From positions 1 to 64,000 of the forward strand of contig NZ_LZIS01000181.1 of NCBI RefSeq assembly GCF_001667015.1: DNA of 64,000 nucleotides, written 5' to 3'. A program made the translations under genes and the position numbers. Below the pieces are notes generated by a model, which saw only the letters and a program-made list of their open reading frames with translations, was not told the DNA's origin and searched no databases. How positions within the stretch are numbered: position 1 is the first letter of the stretch; each line of letters begins with the position of its first letter. This document shows, one piece after another, positions 27,389 to 35,133 of this stretch. The stretch is from Mycobacterium sp. E3198 (GTDB taxonomy: Bacteria; Actinomycetota; Actinomycetes; Mycobacteriales; Mycobacteriaceae).

Positions 27389-28603
27389 CTACAGGACGTA
27401 TCGACGGCGGATGCCGTGGAACCGCTCCCACATCGCGGCGGTGCGCTCGGCGGCGGTGACCGTGGCGGTGCCCTCGGGAAGCGCGTTCATCAGCTGGTCG
27501 TATTTGACCGTTCGGGTATCCAGCGCGACCGGCTCGCCCTCCAACATGTGCCGGTAGGTGAGGTTGCCGCGTTCGAAGCCCTGGGTGTCCAGCCAGTTGT
27601 GCACCCTCGGGTCGCGGTGCGCCATGACCAGTCGAACCCTGCCGTCCCGGTCGACCTTGGTGCGGCTGGGCGTGTAGCTGACCGGGCGGTACAGGTAGTC
27701 CATGCTGTTGAAGAACACCCCCATGTTGGTGAGCATCCACAGGCCGTCGTGGGCGTCGAATTCGACGATCAGCGCCTCGTCGGGGGCAAGCTCCCAATAC
27801 ATGTTGGCGGCGGCGCGGCCGCGCTTGCGGTCGGCGTCGGTGGCTCCGACGTCGGGAAAGGCGTTCGGGGTGTCCGCGTCGACGCCGCCGTAGGTGAAGG
27901 GGAAGTCGGGCCAGTCCGCCATGAGGCCGGTCACGAAGTCACCGGCCCAGCCCATCGCCTCGATCATCGCGCCGGATTCCGGCAGCGGCTTGGGGGACGC
28001 CATGTCGATCCGCTCGATCCGCAATTGTGCCGGCAGCTCATCCCAACGATCAAATCCCTGCCGGATGAACAGCTTTCGCGAGCCCGCCGTGGTGGGCAGC
28101 CAGTTGGGCCCACGCTCGGGGCCGCCGATATAGAGCTCGAAGTATCCGTTGTCGGCGACGCTGAGCTGGTGGCCGAACAGGTTGGCCTGCGGGGTGTCGC
28201 CGAAGGGCTCGTGCAGCACGCCCGGCCCGGGCACGCGCGGGCCCTGGACGGTGGCGTTGAAGAATCGCGAGGTGCCGCGGCTGCCGGTCAGCCGGTAGGC
28301 CGACCGCCCGTCGATCCAGGCCTGCTGGTAGGTGAAGTCGGCGCAGTCGCCCCCGAGCTTGCGGGTCGGACCGCAGAAGGTGTGCAGCACCGGGTAACGG
28401 GTGTCGCGGGTCTCGAGCGCCAGATCGAAAGCCTGGCCCAGGTTCTGGGTCAGAAAGCGGAACGCGTCGACGCGGTGGGCACCCGAGGCGGGGTTGGCGT
28501 CCTTGAAGACCTCTTCGCCCGCGCGCTGCAGCTGCGAGCAGAATTCGTTCCACGCCGCTCGCAGCGCCGCGTCGTCGGGTCCGTCGCCGAAAGCCATCCT
28601 CAT
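27389..28603 (-). CDS. DUF1214-like domain protein
   Basis: 404-residue soluble protein. Its C-terminal half shows the pattern AAANMYWELAPDEALIVEF, then WMLTNMGVFFNSMDYLYRPVSYTPS and DPRVHNWLDTQGFERGNLTYR, close to DUF1214 proteins. The N-terminal half is weakly conserved. Function is unknown; the surrounding operon suggests involvement in modifying a sugar- or sterol-like metabolite. The ATG at 28603 overlaps the stop of the upstream isomerase gene (ATGA), so it is the last gene of a coupled four-gene operon. Confidence 0.7.
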   Translation of the reverse strand: MRMAFGDGPDDAALRAAWNEFCSQLQRAGEEVFKDANPASGAHRVDAFRFLTQNLGQAFDLALETRDTRYPVLHTFCGPTRKLGGDCADFTYQQAWIDGRSAYRLTGSRGTSRFFNATVQGPRVPGPGVLHEPFGDTPQANLFGHQLSVADNGYFELYIGGPERGPNWLPTTAGSRKLFIRQGFDRWDELPAQLRIERIDMASPKPLPESGAMIEAMGWAGDFVTGLMADWPDFPFTYGGVDADTPNAFPDVGATDADRKRGRAAANMYWELAPDEALIVEFDAHDGLWMLTNMGVFFNSMDYLYRPVSYTPSRTKVDRDGRVRLVMAHRDPRVHNWLDTQGFERGNLTYRHMLEGEPVALDTRTVKYDQLMNALPEGTATVTAAERTAAMWERFHGIRRRYVL

Positions 28604-29415
28604 GCACCCAGTCGGTCGAGCATCGCGCCGACGACATCGCATGCGCGCCGGGCGGATTGCAGGCGGCCCTCCCGGTCGATGCGGGGGCCGATCAGTTCCA
28701 GGTCGAAACCGTGCGCGTAGCCGCCGTCGAGTGCTTGGGCGACGAATCTTTCGAGGGGAATCGCACCGTCGCCGGGTACCGCGCGGCCGGGTAATGCACG
28801 ATCGCCGAGCACGTAGTCGCTCAGTTGGATCAGCGCAGTGCGGGGCAGCGCCCGCTGCACCATCGCTTCGAAATCGCCCTCGGCCCAGCAGTGAAACACG
28901 TCGATGCACACGCTCAGGTCGGCGATCTCGGCCAGTGTGACGGCGTCCCGCAGGGTGTGGACGAAATGAATGTCGGCGTACAGGCTGGAGGCGTTCTCGA
29001 CGGCCAGCGTCACGCCCGCGGCCTTCGCGTGCGCCGCGCAGGGGGCGACCATGGCGCAAAACCGTTCGGCGGCCTGTCCCCAGGACAGCTCGCCCCGGCC
29101 GCCCGTGAGCAGGTAGACGGTGTGCGCGCGCACGCGGGCCGCGGCGTCGATCACGCGGCACAACCCATCCTGTGCGGCCTGTGAGTCGCCGGCAAGAGCG
29201 CCCCCCGCAAAGAGGTGATACACCGCCTCGACGGTATAGCCGTTGGGCCGCAACAACGTTGGAAACTCCGAATTGAGCAGCTCGGTGTCCAGGAGGCTCA
29301 ACCGGGACACGCCGAGCGTCGCCCACCATGTCGCCAGGTCGCCCAGCGGCGAACCGTAGAAGGTGACGTCATGCACGGACAGGCGGGGGTGGGCCGGTGC
29401 GACGGGAGCTGCCAT
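28600..29415 (-). CDS. TIM-barrel sugar-phosphate isomerase/epimerase-like protein
   Basis: 271-residue xylose-isomerase-like TIM barrel. Metal-ligand candidates are Glu in VTLAVENASS, Asp and His in LSVCIDVFHCWAEGD, Asp or Gln in LIQLSDYVLGD, and the C-terminal Glu in GFDLELIGPR. These positions match the AP-endonuclease-2 superfamily of isomerases and epimerases. The substrate is unknown. The ATG at 29415 is a single base from the sulfotransferase stop. Confidence 0.82.
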   Translation of the reverse strand: MAAPVAPAHPRLSVHDVTFYGSPLGDLATWWATLGVSRLSLLDTELLNSEFPTLLRPNGYTVEAVYHLFAGGALAGDSQAAQDGLCRVIDAAARVRAHTVYLLTGGRGELSWGQAAERFCAMVAPCAAHAKAAGVTLAVENASSLYADIHFVHTLRDAVTLAEIADLSVCIDVFHCWAEGDFEAMVQRALPRTALIQLSDYVLGDRALPGRAVPGDGAIPLERFVAQALDGGYAHGFDLELIGPRIDREGRLQSARRACDVVGAMLDRLGA

Positions 29416-29416
29416 G

Positions 29417-30586
29417 TCAGGACCGATTCTCGATCTCGACGCCGAATCGCTCACGGAACGGGCGGAATTCGGCGTGCAGCGCGTCGAGGTCTTCGCCGAT
29501 GTCGACCAGCAGTTGGGTGGAGTAGGTGAACTTGCCATGGCGGTCACCGCGGTTTTCCGCGAGATACGCGCGCATCGCCGACGCCGCTTCAGCCGTCAGT
29601 GCGCGACCGCAGAACGCGTAGTAGCGCCCCACCGTGGTGACGGGATCGGCGATGAAGTCGGTATAGCGGATGTGCAGGATGCGCGGATCGTCAACCAGTG
29701 GGTTGCTCATGGTGTTGGCGATGCTGGCGCGGGTCATCTCGAGGTGCTTCTTCGTCTCGGCGTGCAGGTCGACGGGGCCGACGATCCCGTCCATGATGTC
29801 GGCCATCATCATCGTGCGCGACGCGGCCACCTGGACGGGATCGCGGTGCAGCCAGACCATGCGCGCGTCGGGATAGGTGTCGAAAAGTTCCTTGAGCCGG
29901 AACCCGTGAAACCCCTTGAGCACCCAATACTTACGTGGTCGACGGTATTGAAGTTGTTGCAGCATGGCCTTGTGCAGCCGATATTGGGCCGCCGCATCGG
30001 TCGCCAGGCCGCCGACCAACGACTGCATCGGCACCCGCCACCATGCGGTGGGCGTCATCACCCGGAAATCGAACGCCCAGGTACGTTCGTCCTCGGGCAG
30101 GCCGCCACCGAGCATGTCGTTGTAGGGGTGGCTGTGCAGCCACTTGGGCAGCTTGGCATTGATTTCGCGCCAGTCGGCGTCGGCCCGCGCGCGTCTGGCA
30201 TCGTCGGGTCCGGCGAGGCCCGGCGGTGGCGACGGATACATGACTTCCCAGAAGCGCAGCGCCCGAGCGCCGGGATCGACGGACATCAACGCATGCAGCA
30301 GCGTTGTGCCCGAACGCGGCTCACCGGTGACGAACATCGGCGCCCGGATCACTTCGTCCCCGATCGGGTAGCGGTTGCGGTCTTCGATGAATTCCAGGCG
30401 GGAGGTCAGCAGCCATCGACACACCTGCGCCGCTTCCCATTTGCCGTCGGCGTCCATGCCAAGGCTGTTCAAATGGTCGACGGCGACGGCGAAGCGCTCC
30501 GGCAACGTGGGGTCACCGTAGTCGCGCAATCCGGTCTCGGCTTCCGCGGCGTGCAGCATCTCCGCGGCGCTTAGCGGTGCGGTCAC
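29417..30586 (-). CDS. Sulfotransferase
   Basis: 389-residue PAPS-dependent sulfotransferase family protein. The 5'-phosphosulfate loop appears as TGEPRSGTTLLHALM, and the 3'-phosphate region as VWLHRDPVQVAASRTMMM. The arrangement resembles mycobacterial Stf-type and omega-hydroxy lipid sulfotransferases. GTG at 30586 overlaps the stop of the upstream LLM gene (GTGA), so the pair is coupled. The acceptor cannot be named from sequence. Confidence 0.88.
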   Translation of the reverse strand: MTAPLSAAEMLHAAEAETGLRDYGDPTLPERFAVAVDHLNSLGMDADGKWEAAQVCRWLLTSRLEFIEDRNRYPIGDEVIRAPMFVTGEPRSGTTLLHALMSVDPGARALRFWEVMYPSPPPGLAGPDDARRARADADWREINAKLPKWLHSHPYNDMLGGGLPEDERTWAFDFRVMTPTAWWRVPMQSLVGGLATDAAAQYRLHKAMLQQLQYRRPRKYWVLKGFHGFRLKELFDTYPDARMVWLHRDPVQVAASRTMMMADIMDGIVGPVDLHAETKKHLEMTRASIANTMSNPLVDDPRILHIRYTDFIADPVTTVGRYYAFCGRALTAEAASAMRAYLAENRGDRHGKFTYSTQLLVDIGEDLDALHAEFRPFRERFGVEIENRS

Positions 30587-31710
30587 GACACGTCCCCACA
30601 CAGCCGGATGAGTTCGTCTTCGGCCGCCCGAACGTTCAACGCCGAACTGGCCGCATACGCCTGGCCGGCCATGGCCCCGTAGTCGAGAATCTTCGGCACG
30701 CGCAAACCCGCATCCACATACGACTTGACGATTTTCGCGACCCCTTTCGGCGTTCCGTGCGGTACAACGGCCAGGACCATCTCCGGCTCGACGCCGGCCA
30801 GGAAATCGATGATCCGTTCGCGAGTGAGCAGGGACGGGTCGATGTCCTGAAAGCCGCGCCAGGTTTCTCCCATCGGGTGTTCGAAGCCGAAGCCGCGCAA
30901 CGTCGTTGCCGACACCTGGAGCAGGAACGCCTTGACCAGAGGCGTCCGCAAGATCTCGGCAAGAGCATCCTCGTCCCGTCCGATCAGACACACCTGGATG
31001 AAGCACGGCGTGATCGCCAGCGGGTCGCGGCCCGCGCGGTCGGCGGATGCCCTTACCGCGCAGAGCATCTCGGCGTACTGCTCCGGCGTCCATGCGCCGG
31101 CGGGCCACCACCCGTCGGCATGCCGGCCCGCAATGTCGAGCATCCGCGGGCCGCTGCCGCCGATCCAGATCGGTGGTAGCCGGCCTTCGTAGGGTTCGGT
31201 GTCCAGCCGGGCGTGCCGCAGCGAGTAGAACCGCCCGTGAAACTCGATCGGGCAGTCGCTGTCCCAGAGCAGGCGGATCACCGTCAGCGCCTCCTCGAAG
31301 CGGCTGACCGGCCGGGCGAAGTCGAAGCCGTAGGGCACGGTGTTCTCGCTCTCACCGCTGCCCAGGCCCAGGACGAAGCGCCCCTTGGCCAGGTGATCGA
31401 TCGTCAGCGCGGTCTGGGCCAGCAGGGCAGGATGCCGGCGCACCGTGTCCACGACGGCGCTGACGAGCGGGACCGTTTCAGTCAGCACCGCGGCCGCGGC
31501 GGCCACGGCGAGGCCGTCGAGGTGGCGGTGCGGCGAGGGGGAGGCGTCGGCCAGGTCGGTGAATTCCGGCGTCCAGATCGAGTCGGGCCAGAAGCTGACC
31601 ATGTGGTCGGGGAGCCAGATCGAGTGGTACCGGCCGCCGTCCAGCTCGGCGAGGCGGGACAAATCGAGCGGCAGCGTCGTGCGGAGGAACGCGGCGGGTT
31701 GAACTCTCAT
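30583..31710 (-). CDS. LLM-class F420-dependent oxidoreductase
   Basis: 375-residue luciferase-like monooxygenase or F420 reductase, larger than the single-domain form because of a C-terminal extension. Typical segments are RYHSIWLPDHMVSFWPDS, LAKGRFVLGLGSGESENTVPYG and LPPIWIGGSGPRMLDIAGRHADGWW. It is the first gene of the four-gene operon that continues with sulfotransferase, isomerase and DUF1214 genes. ATG at 31710. Confidence 0.9.
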   Translation of the reverse strand: MRVQPAAFLRTTLPLDLSRLAELDGGRYHSIWLPDHMVSFWPDSIWTPEFTDLADASPSPHRHLDGLAVAAAAAVLTETVPLVSAVVDTVRRHPALLAQTALTIDHLAKGRFVLGLGSGESENTVPYGFDFARPVSRFEEALTVIRLLWDSDCPIEFHGRFYSLRHARLDTEPYEGRLPPIWIGGSGPRMLDIAGRHADGWWPAGAWTPEQYAEMLCAVRASADRAGRDPLAITPCFIQVCLIGRDEDALAEILRTPLVKAFLLQVSATTLRGFGFEHPMGETWRGFQDIDPSLLTRERIIDFLAGVEPEMVLAVVPHGTPKGVAKIVKSYVDAGLRVPKILDYGAMAGQAYAASSALNVRAAEDELIRLCGDVS

Positions 31711-31782
31711 CGAGAACTGATGCTAAGCACCCGCACAGCGTCGTGTCGACGAATTGACCGGCCGGATGACCCGAAGACGACT

Positions 31783-31817
31783 GTGGGGTGAGGCCGCCGA
31801 CGCGTCCCTCACCCCAC
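31783..31817 (-). terminator. Stem-loop downstream of ino1
   Basis: Perfect 11-base inverted repeat GTGGGGTGAGG (31783-31793) and CCTCACCCCAC (31807-31817), 20 bases past the ino1 stop. No T run follows on either strand, so it is either a Rho-independent-like mycobacterial hairpin without a U tract, or an RNA-stabilising stem. Confidence 0.55.
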
Positions 31818-31836
31818 TGTCGGTGAAACCGGAGAG

Positions 31837-32943
31837 TTACCCCTCGATGATGAACTCTTCGAGCTGCGTGCGTGCGACATCATCGGGCAGCTGCTGCGGC
31901 GGGCTCTTCATCAGATAGGCCGACGCCGGAACCACCGGCCCGCCGATCCCGCGGTCCTTGGCGATCTTGGCCGCCCGGACCGCGTCGATGATGACGCCGG
32001 CCGAGTTCGGCGAGTCCCACACCTCGAGCTTGTACTCCAGGTTCAGTGGCACGTCGCCGAAGGCGCGGCCCTCCAGCCGCACGTAGGCCCACTTGCGGTC
32101 GTCGAGCCAGCCCACGTGGTCCGACGGCCCGATGTGCACGTCCTTGGTCTTGAACTCGCGCTGCAGGTTGCTGGTCACGGCCTGCGTCTTGGAGATCTTC
32201 TTGGACTCCAGCCGCTCGCGCTCCAGCATGTTGAGGAAGTCCATGTTGCCGCCCACGTTGAGCTGCATGGTGCGGTCCAGCTGCACGCCGCGGTCCTCGA
32301 ACAGCTTCGCCATCACGCGGTGGGTGATGGTGGCGCCGACCTGGCTCTTGATGTCGTCACCGACGATCGGGACGCCGGCGTCGGCGAACTTCTTGGCCCA
32401 CACCGGGTCCGAGGCGATGAACACGGGCAGCGCGTTGACGAACGCCACGCCGGCGTCGATCGCGCACTGGGCGTAGAACTTGTCGGCCTCCTCCGAGCCC
32501 ACCGGCAGGTAGGACACCAGCACGTCGACGTCGTTCTCCTTGAGGACCTTGACCACGTCCACCGGCTCGGCGTCGGACACCTCGATGGTGTCGGCGTAGT
32601 ACTTGCCGATGCCGTCGAGCGTCGGGCCGCGCTGCACCGTCACGTTGGTCGGCGGCACGTCGGCGATCTTGATGGTGTTGTTCTCCGACGCGAAGATGGC
32701 CTCCGACAAGTCGAAGCCGACCTTCTTGGCGTCCACGTCGAACGCGGCGACGAACTTGACGTCGCGCACGTGGTACTGACCGAACTTCACGTGCATCAGG
32801 CCGGGCACGGTGCTGTTCTCGTCGGCGTCGAGGTAGTACTGCACGCCCTGAACCAGCGAAGACGCGCAGTTCCCGACGCCGACAATCGCGACTCGGACGT
32901 CCGTCTGCGCCTCCGGCGCCCCCAACGGCTTGTGGTCACTCAT
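31837..32943 (-). CDS. ino1: Myo-inositol-1-phosphate synthase
   Basis: 368-residue NAD-dependent synthase that converts glucose 6-phosphate to inositol 1-phosphate, the first step toward phosphatidylinositol, PIMs and mycothiol. The NAD-binding loop is [15 protein letters not shown]; the active-site region includes [26 protein letters not shown] and [20 protein letters not shown]. Length and sequence match Rv0046c. It lies immediately downstream of padR on the same strand (60 bases), as in M. tuberculosis. Confidence 0.97.
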   Translation of the reverse strand: MSDHKPLGAPEAQTDVRVAIVGVGNCASSLVQGVQYYLDADENSTVPGLMHVKFGQYHVRDVKFVAAFDVDAKKVGFDLSEAIFASENNTIKIADVPPTNVTVQRGPTLDGIGKYYADTIEVSDAEPVDVVKVLKENDVDVLVSYLPVGSEEADKFYAQCAIDAGVAFVNALPVFIASDPVWAKKFADAGVPIVGDDIKSQVGATITHRVMAKLFEDRGVQLDRTMQLNVGGNMDFLNMLERERLESKKISKTQAVTSNLQREFKTKDVHIGPSDHVGWLDDRKWAYVRLEGRAFGDVPLNLEYKLEVWDSPNSAGVIIDAVRAAKIAKDRGIGGPVVPASAYLMKSPPQQLPDDVARTQLEEFIIEG

Positions 32944-33003
32944 AGGGCGTTCTCCTCACTCCATAACCTTGTGTCTCAGCTGATCGGATTCGTGCGGGGG
33001 TTT

Positions 33004-33546
33004 TTACGTCTGCTCGGAGAGGCCGGGCATTGCCCGCTCCGCAGCGATGAGCTCGTTGAGCCACTTCACTTCGCGCTCGCTGGACTCGAGGCCCAGTTGG
33101 TGAAGCTGGCGGGTGTAGCGGTCGAAGGAGCTGCTGGCCCGCGCCACTGCTTCGCGCAAGCCCTCCCGTCGCTCTTCAACCTGGCGACGGCGACCTTCCA
33201 GGATGCGCATGCGCGCCTCGGCCGGCGTCCGGTTGAAGAACGCCAGGTGCACCCCGAAGCCGTCGTCGGTGTAGTTGTGCGGACCGGTGTCGGCGACCAA
33301 CTCCCCGAAGCGCCGGCGGCCCTCCTCGGTGAGCTGGTACACCCGCCGCGCCCGCCGCACCGGGGTGCCGGCCGGGGCGGCGTTCTCGGCGATCAGCCCT
33401 TCGGCCTGCATGCGCCGCAGGGCCGGGTACAGCGAACCGTACGAAAACGCCCGGAACGCGCCGAGCAGCCCGGTCAGCCGCTTCCGCAATTCATAGCCGT
33501 GCATGGGCGATTCGATCAGAAGGCCCAGGATGGCGAGCTCAAGCAT
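33004..33546 (-). CDS. PadR-family regulator (Rv0047c-like)
   Basis: 180-residue PadR winged-helix protein. The DNA-binding domain (1-80) reads MLELAILGLLIESPMHGYELRKRL, with ALRRMQAEGLIAE and RRARRVYQLTEEGRRRF forming the wing. The C-terminal part is a long dimerisation helix (EGRRRQVEERREGL). It likely autoregulates and may control the downstream ino1 gene. The inferred role is based on gene order; ligand unknown. Confidence 0.9.
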   Translation of the reverse strand: MLELAILGLLIESPMHGYELRKRLTGLLGAFRAFSYGSLYPALRRMQAEGLIAENAAPAGTPVRRARRVYQLTEEGRRRFGELVADTGPHNYTDDGFGVHLAFFNRTPAEARMRILEGRRRQVEERREGLREAVARASSSFDRYTRQLHQLGLESSEREVKWLNELIAAERAMPGLSEQT

Positions 33547-33635
33547 CGATTCACCCCCTTTTGCGATGGCTAGTGACTTGAGGACTTAACGGTCCGACGC
33601 CTCGCGTCATCGTATCGCCTCGATATATTCGCCAC

Positions 33636-33655
33636 AACACTACCTGGTGTTAGTG
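33636..33655. promoter_or_regulatory. Candidate regulator-binding palindrome upstream of padR
   Basis: Two overlapping inverted repeats: AACAC (33636-33640) with GTGTT (33647-33651), and CACTA (33638-33642) with TAGTG (33651-33655). They lie about 90 bases upstream of padR, between it and the DUF1707 gene, in an AT-richer stretch. PadR proteins bind such dyads; assignment to this PadR is inference. Confidence 0.35.
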
Positions 33656-33703
33656 CGCTATTAGTCACAGCGTTGCGTCCGGGACAAGTCCCGATACCAG
33701 CGG

Positions 33704-34585
33704 TTATGAGGGCGGACTGATCCGCTTGATCCTGCCGTCACCGGCGAAGACGATGTACCCGCCACCGTAATCGCTCGAGACATACACCGACAGCGACAAT
33801 GCCCCCGGGGTGGTGGGGTCCGTTGCGGGTTCGACCACCAGGTAGGTGGTTTTGACGTCGGACGGCTTGATGTGAAGGGTCTCGGGGGCCCCGCGCAGGA
33901 TGCCCACTGTCGCCGCGACGTCGAAATTGCCCAGGTCGACGGCGACCGGACCGTCTGCCGAGCTCTTCGCCGAGCTGGTCGGATCGTCCCATCCGCCGCG
34001 GTAATCGTAGGCCAGCACGCGGCGGTCGTCGGAGGGATCCGGGCGGTCGAGCACCGCGTAAGTCGGGTAGATCACCAGCCGGAACCCGATGGCGTTGCCG
34101 AACCTTTTGTGTGTTTGCTCGAGCAAGCCGGTCAGGCCGCCGAGCGAATGCAGCTGGGTGGGCGGCGTCAGCACCACCGGGCCGACTCCGTCGGCCTTGG
34201 CACCCGGATCGGTGGTGAAATCCAGCGGCGTGCGGGTGTTGCCGTACAGCCCCCAGCCGATCAGGACACCAAGCAACACCGACGCGACGAGCGCGGCGGC
34301 CAGCACGCCCCAAGCGCCCAACTTGGGCAACTTCGGCCAGGATCTGGTGGCCAACGCCGGCAGCGCGGTGGCGCCGCCCTGCAGGTCGTCCACCAAGTCC
34401 TGCAAGTCGCCGAGGGTGACCGCTTGCGTCGCCGCGCTCACTCGCTCCCGGTGCTCTTGCTCGGAAAGCTCGCCGTCCCCCAGGGCGATGTCGAGAATCG
34501 CGCAGGTGGCCTGCCGGTCGCTGTCTTTGGCGCGGGTCGTCGTGGTCGCTCGCCCAGCAAGCGGAGTCCCCGGCAATTTCGCCAC
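33704..34585 (-). CDS. DUF1707 domain membrane protein (Rv0048c-like)
   Basis: 293-residue protein. Residues 15-65 form a DUF1707 (SHOCT-like) motif with AKDSDRQATCAILDIALGDG and ELSEQEHRERV. A membrane segment follows at about 93-115 (WGVLAAALVASVLLGVLIGWG), then an exported 175-residue domain with LLEQTHKRFGNAIGFRLVIY and DDRRVLAYDYRGGW. It is probably an inner-membrane, periplasm-facing protein of unknown role. GTG at 34585 corresponds to the usual VAKLPGTPL start; the longer frame upstream overlaps the divergent promoter. Confidence 0.8.
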   Translation of the reverse strand: MAKLPGTPLAGRATTTTRAKDSDRQATCAILDIALGDGELSEQEHRERVSAATQAVTLGDLQDLVDDLQGGATALPALATRSWPKLPKLGAWGVLAAALVASVLLGVLIGWGLYGNTRTPLDFTTDPGAKADGVGPVVLTPPTQLHSLGGLTGLLEQTHKRFGNAIGFRLVIYPTYAVLDRPDPSDDRRVLAYDYRGGWDDPTSSAKSSADGPVAVDLGNFDVAATVGILRGAPETLHIKPSDVKTTYLVVEPATDPTTPGALSLSVYVSSDYGGGYIVFAGDGRIKRISPPS

Positions 34586-34710
34586 GCCGATGATGGTAGA
34601 AGTGTGGCCCCGGTTCGGCACAGGGTGGCAACGGCGAATCGCCGCGGCTCGGGCCGACAACAGCCTTGGTTGCGTGTCGGTGGGGCGGGCGGCCACGTAC
34701 TCTGGTCAGC

Positions 34711-35133
34711 GTGCGACTGCAGCGACAAGTGGTGGACTACGCGCTTCGCCGGCGCTCCCTGCTCGCCGAGGTGTACTCGGGCCGCACCGGTGTGTCCGAG
34801 GTCTGCGACGCCAACCCATATTTGCTGCGCGCCGCGAAATTTCACGGCAAACAGAGCCAGGTCATGTGCCCGATCTGCCGGAAGGAACAGCTGACCATCG
34901 TCTCGTGGGTATTCGGGGACCACCTGGGCGCGGTGTCGGGCTCGGCTCGCACCGCCGAAGAGTTGGTGATGTTGGCGACCCGCTTCGAGGAGTTCTCCGT
35001 GCATGTGGTGGAGGTGTGCCGGACCTGCAGCTGGAACCACCTCGTGAAGTCGTATGTGATGGGTGCGGCCCGCCCGCCCAAGGGCACCCGCACGCGGACG
35101 GCGCGCAACGGCGCCCGAACGGCCATTGAGTAA
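34711..35133 (+). CDS. DUF5318 zinc-ribbon-like protein (Rv0049-like)
   Basis: 140-residue protein with two Cys pairs, VCD...CPICRKEQ and EVCRTCSWNH, consistent with a treble-clef or zinc-ribbon fold, and a basic C-terminal tail. It is conserved directly upstream of ponA1 in mycobacteria. Function unknown. GTG at 34711 begins VRLQRQVVDYAL. Its stop overlaps the proposed ponA1 start by 8 bases, so the two are likely coupled. Confidence 0.8.
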   Translation: MRLQRQVVDYALRRRSLLAEVYSGRTGVSEVCDANPYLLRAAKFHGKQSQVMCPICRKEQLTIVSWVFGDHLGAVSGSARTAEELVMLATRFEEFSVHVVEVCRTCSWNHLVKSYVMGAARPPKGTRTRTARNGARTAIE

